From positions 74,037,168 to 74,101,167 of the forward strand of contig OX235270.1 of assembly GCA_944472135.2 (NCBI GenBank): a stretch of DNA of 64,000 nt, given 5' to 3'. Positions 61,747 to 64,000 of the stretch are shown in pieces. Origin of the DNA: Trichobilharzia regenti (Eukaryota; Platyhelminthes; Trematoda; Strigeidida; Schistosomatidae). Each line of letters starts with the position of its first letter. Within the stretch, counting starts at the first letter, position 1. Made by a program: the position numbers and the translations under genes. Under the pieces are notes generated by a model. It was not told where the DNA came from. It worked only from the letters and a program-made list of their open reading frames with translations, and did not search any database.

Positions 61747-61792
61747 GTACTGCTGAAGAGTCCCAAACTAGGACGAAACAGCTGTCCAGTAC
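61747..61792 (+). ncRNA. Hammerhead ribozyme, plus-strand arm
   Basis: The mirror of the other arm: stem I GTACTG (61,747-61,752) with CAGTAC (61,787-61,792), core CTGAAGA (61,753-61,759), stem II GTCC/GGAC, GAAA (61,775-61,778), and cut site after C at 61,786. Core fully conserved. Confidence 0.85.
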
Positions 61793-61880
61793 TCCAGGTT
61801 TTCCAATGGTTCTCTAACTAATGTCAGCTCATGATGAAATCCTGAAACCAATCAAATCCCTACAAACCAACACTTGAATT

Positions 61881-62762
61881 CTTTGATTTGATTGCAAGAC
61901 TGAATTTTCAAATACTGCACGGTTCGTTCGGACTTTTTCTGTAACGTTTAGTCTAAACCATACACAATCTAACAGAAGTTTGCATAGCATACCGTCTGAC
62001 CTCCTGCTTGATTCAGAGTTCTGTCCATGTTGAAACTTTTCTGTTACAAATTTCTAGTGTGAGAACAATCCGCATATTCGAAATCTAATAAAAGTGCAAC
62101 TTAAACTAGCTAATTTGTTTTATGTTTGTAATCGGTGCCAACATCTCCACATTGATAATAGATTCCTTTTAGGTTGACACGCGGTAGCACTTCCGGGTTA
62201 GAGTTGGTTATGCATCAGCATATCCATACTGACGTACATCAATTTAACGACTAGATCCAGTGCAGTCATTATACGTTACGTCACTGTCACCTAGTCTTTG
62301 TGAAAGTAAGAAACTAGGTCTGTTACCTCGTATCTAGGATCTGTGTATGTTTTGGTTATTAATCCCCCTGCTACGAACACCTTCTGTTTATCTAAGCATA
62401 TCACCTACTTTGATATTTCCCCAATTAATAGTCTCATACTTTTGTTTTTTTTCCACTCACTCTGTAGGAAAATCGCTAGTTTTGGTGAATTTTTCACATT
62501 GAATACCATGTGGATTGCTCATTCTTGTTGAAAAGTAGATTCAAGTTTATTCAAAATGATACCACGCTACAGTGTGCAGATTAAAAAATTCTAAGAGGCT
62601 GCTTTAAAAACAAAAGTGTGTTGGTCCAAAAGATTTATACCTGGTCTTACATAGTTTCTTTTGTTTGATGAAATGTACTGGCCAACCCAAAAATTAATTA
62701 TCACCTTGCCGAAATACTTTTTCTGACTATTATGAAGTACCTTCCACTTGACTCCATGACGT
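61881..62762. other. No gene seen
   Basis: AT-rich, no exon or repeat I can name. Confidence 0.5.
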
Positions 62763-62972
62763 TTTCAAAAGAATGGCTACTGAACAAAGATTACTCTTTT
62801 CGATAACTTCATCATCAGGCTCTACAGTTATATATACATTATAGTGAATGAATGAGTGAATTAGTGTTATGAACAACATTAATGCTGTTTAAATAACATC
62901 GAATCAATAATATTGATAGATTACAGCTCAGTAGCATCAACATAAAATAAGCTGAATGTCAGAATTATTATT
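62763..62972 (-). mobile_element. Penelope-like element 3' end, cut by an RTE element
   Basis: A minus-strand match to 4,330-4,540: the inverted terminal repeat with the hammerhead-like motif (stem III loop GTAA here), then GAACAACATTAATG, ACATCGAATCAATAATATTG and GCTGAATGTCAGAA. It stops where the RTE 3' tail begins, so the RTE appears to have inserted into it. The rest of the element would lie beyond the right edge. Confidence 0.85.
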
Positions 62973-64000
62973 ATTATTGTATCCTTTAGTTCCTAGAGGA
63001 ACATAGGGCTTCAGCTGCGCACCTCCATTGCCTTCGGTTTTCTGACAACTTTTTCACCCTGCTCCAGGTCTGTCCACATGCTTTCATCTCCTCCTCTCAT
63101 GACCTCCTCCAAGTCACCCTTGCATTGACGACCAACTCGCCGCCTCCCTTTCGGGTTCCACTCGAGAAAAGGCTTGTCTAGTGATGTCACTTGATGGTTT
63201 CCTCAGCGTATGGCCAATCCATCTCCATTTCTTTCTGCCTATTTGTTTCACAATCGGTTCCTGGTTGGTTCGCTCATTGCCACAGATCCCTGTTGCTGAT
63301 CTTTTCTGGCCATCTGATCTTGAGTATTGAGCGGAGACAGCTGTTAATGAAGGTTTGAAGTTTGTTTGAGATACTCTTTATGACTCGCCAAGTCTCTGAT
63401 CCGTATAGTAGCACTGACTTCACATTGGAGTTGAAAATCCGGATCTTATTTTTGATGCTGATTGCTGTTGACCTCCACACAGATTTGAGAGTAATGAAAG
63501 CTTGTCTTGCTTTTCCGATTCTGGCTTTGATGTCCTCGTCAGTTCCGCCTGTAGTTGAGACGATGCTTCCCAGGTAGGTGAAGGAGGTTGTTTCTTTCAG
63601 GTTCTTCCCATTTATGCTGATTGTTGTCTGTTGTTGTTGTTGCTGTTGGCTAGGAATCTTCATCATCTCTGTTTTATCTATGTTCACCTGAAGTCCTATC
63701 TTTGATGCTTCTTCTGCCAACTTGTTACTTTTCATTTGCATATCTTCCAGTTTATGGGAAATCAGACATATATTATCGGCGAAATCCAGATCCTCCAAGT
63801 CTTTTGTGTCAGTCCATTTTATGCCTGTTCCCTCGTTGGTTGCCGTTGTCTGTCGCATTATCCAATCAATTGCAATCAGGAAGATCATTGGTGATAGTAG
63901 ACAGCCTTGTCGCACTCCCGTCCTCACTTCGAAGGCTTCCGTAAGTTTCCCGTTGTGGATTACTTGGCATGCAGCATTGTCGTATAACTGTTGGATGAGA
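62968..64000 (-). mobile_element. RTE non-LTR element, continues past the right edge
   Basis: A minus-strand copy whose 3' end has a short (AAT)n tail. The open frame 63,927-63,274 reads RTGVRQGCLLSPMIFLIAID, LEDLDFADNICLISHKL, KIGLQVNIDKTEMMKIP, a Gln run from (CAA)n, FTYLGSIVSTTGGTDEDIK and [10 protein letters not shown]. This is palm and thumb of an RTE reverse transcriptase, like the schistosome SR2 group. The catalytic FADD is FADN. The frame ends early at DLWQ, after which the C-terminal part is broken. The endonuclease is outside the window. Confidence 0.88.

Larger units (their letters stand above)
61230..61880. repeat. Head-to-head pair of Sm-alpha-type SINEs (large palindrome)
   Basis: A minus-strand copy (about 61,230-61,510) and a plus-strand copy (about 61,575-61,880) face each other across a spacer of about 65 bases. 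The arms are nearly identical, including GGACAAATACTCGCCGAAGA, the A-box-like AGTGGCTTAATGGTATACGA, B-box GGGTTCGAATCCC, the ribozyme, and GTCAGCTCATGATGAAATCC. The anticodon-like loop reads CTTGTAA (TGT, threonine-like), suggesting a tRNA origin; that is an inference. Confidence 0.9.

Noticed and set aside
1..64000. CRISPR array or bacterial operon
   Set aside because: No spaced direct repeats, no ribosome binding sites and no compact gene strings; the window is eukaryotic.

Overview
The window looks like AT-rich nuclear DNA of a parasitic flatworm, most likely a Schistosoma species. The evidence is a set of Sm-alpha-type tRNA-derived SINEs carrying a hammerhead ribozyme (a known schistosome family), Penelope-like elements with a GIY-YIG domain, RTE-type non-LTR elements, and a spliced flatworm-style nuclear receptor gene. 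No rRNA, true tRNA, operon or CRISPR array was seen.

The only host gene I can support is on the minus strand, from about 58,761 down to about 34,300. Joining exons by splice sites and reading phase gives a nuclear receptor of the NR2E3/PNR type. It has a short first coding exon, a long N-terminal exon ending in zinc finger 1, a 104-nt exon with zinc finger 2, a hinge exon that opens with the NERQPRN signature, then ligand-binding-domain exons that include a 28-nt microexon. The last exon is a weaker call. The hinge region contains two reading-frame breaks. A 74-nt intron would repair the first; if it were retained, the protein would stop soon after the DNA-binding domain. Introns hold an RTE copy, an internally deleted Penelope-like element and several SINEs.

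Region 1-34,300 has no host gene I can support. It is a graveyard of mobile elements: Penelope-like elements at 2.5-4.5, 12.4-13.7, 19.8-22.1 (split by an LTR insertion) and 26.2 kb; RTE fragments at 6.6, 9.4-11.5, 16.2-17.1, 19.3 and 30.2 kb; Sm-alpha SINEs at 0.6, 8.4, 17.8, 24.5 and 26.6 kb; and a second tRNA-derived SINE family at 22.9 and 33.1 kb. The stretches between them are AT-rich and non-coding.

Region 58.8-64 kb holds the upstream flank of the receptor gene, a 640-bp head-to-head Sm-alpha pair with an intact-looking ribozyme core on each strand, a Penelope-like 3' end, and an RTE copy that runs off the right edge.

The observations most worth checking are the receptor's microexon and 74-nt intron, the ribozyme palindrome at 61.2-61.9 kb, and a candidate hammerhead-like fold in the inverted terminal repeats of the Penelope-like elements.
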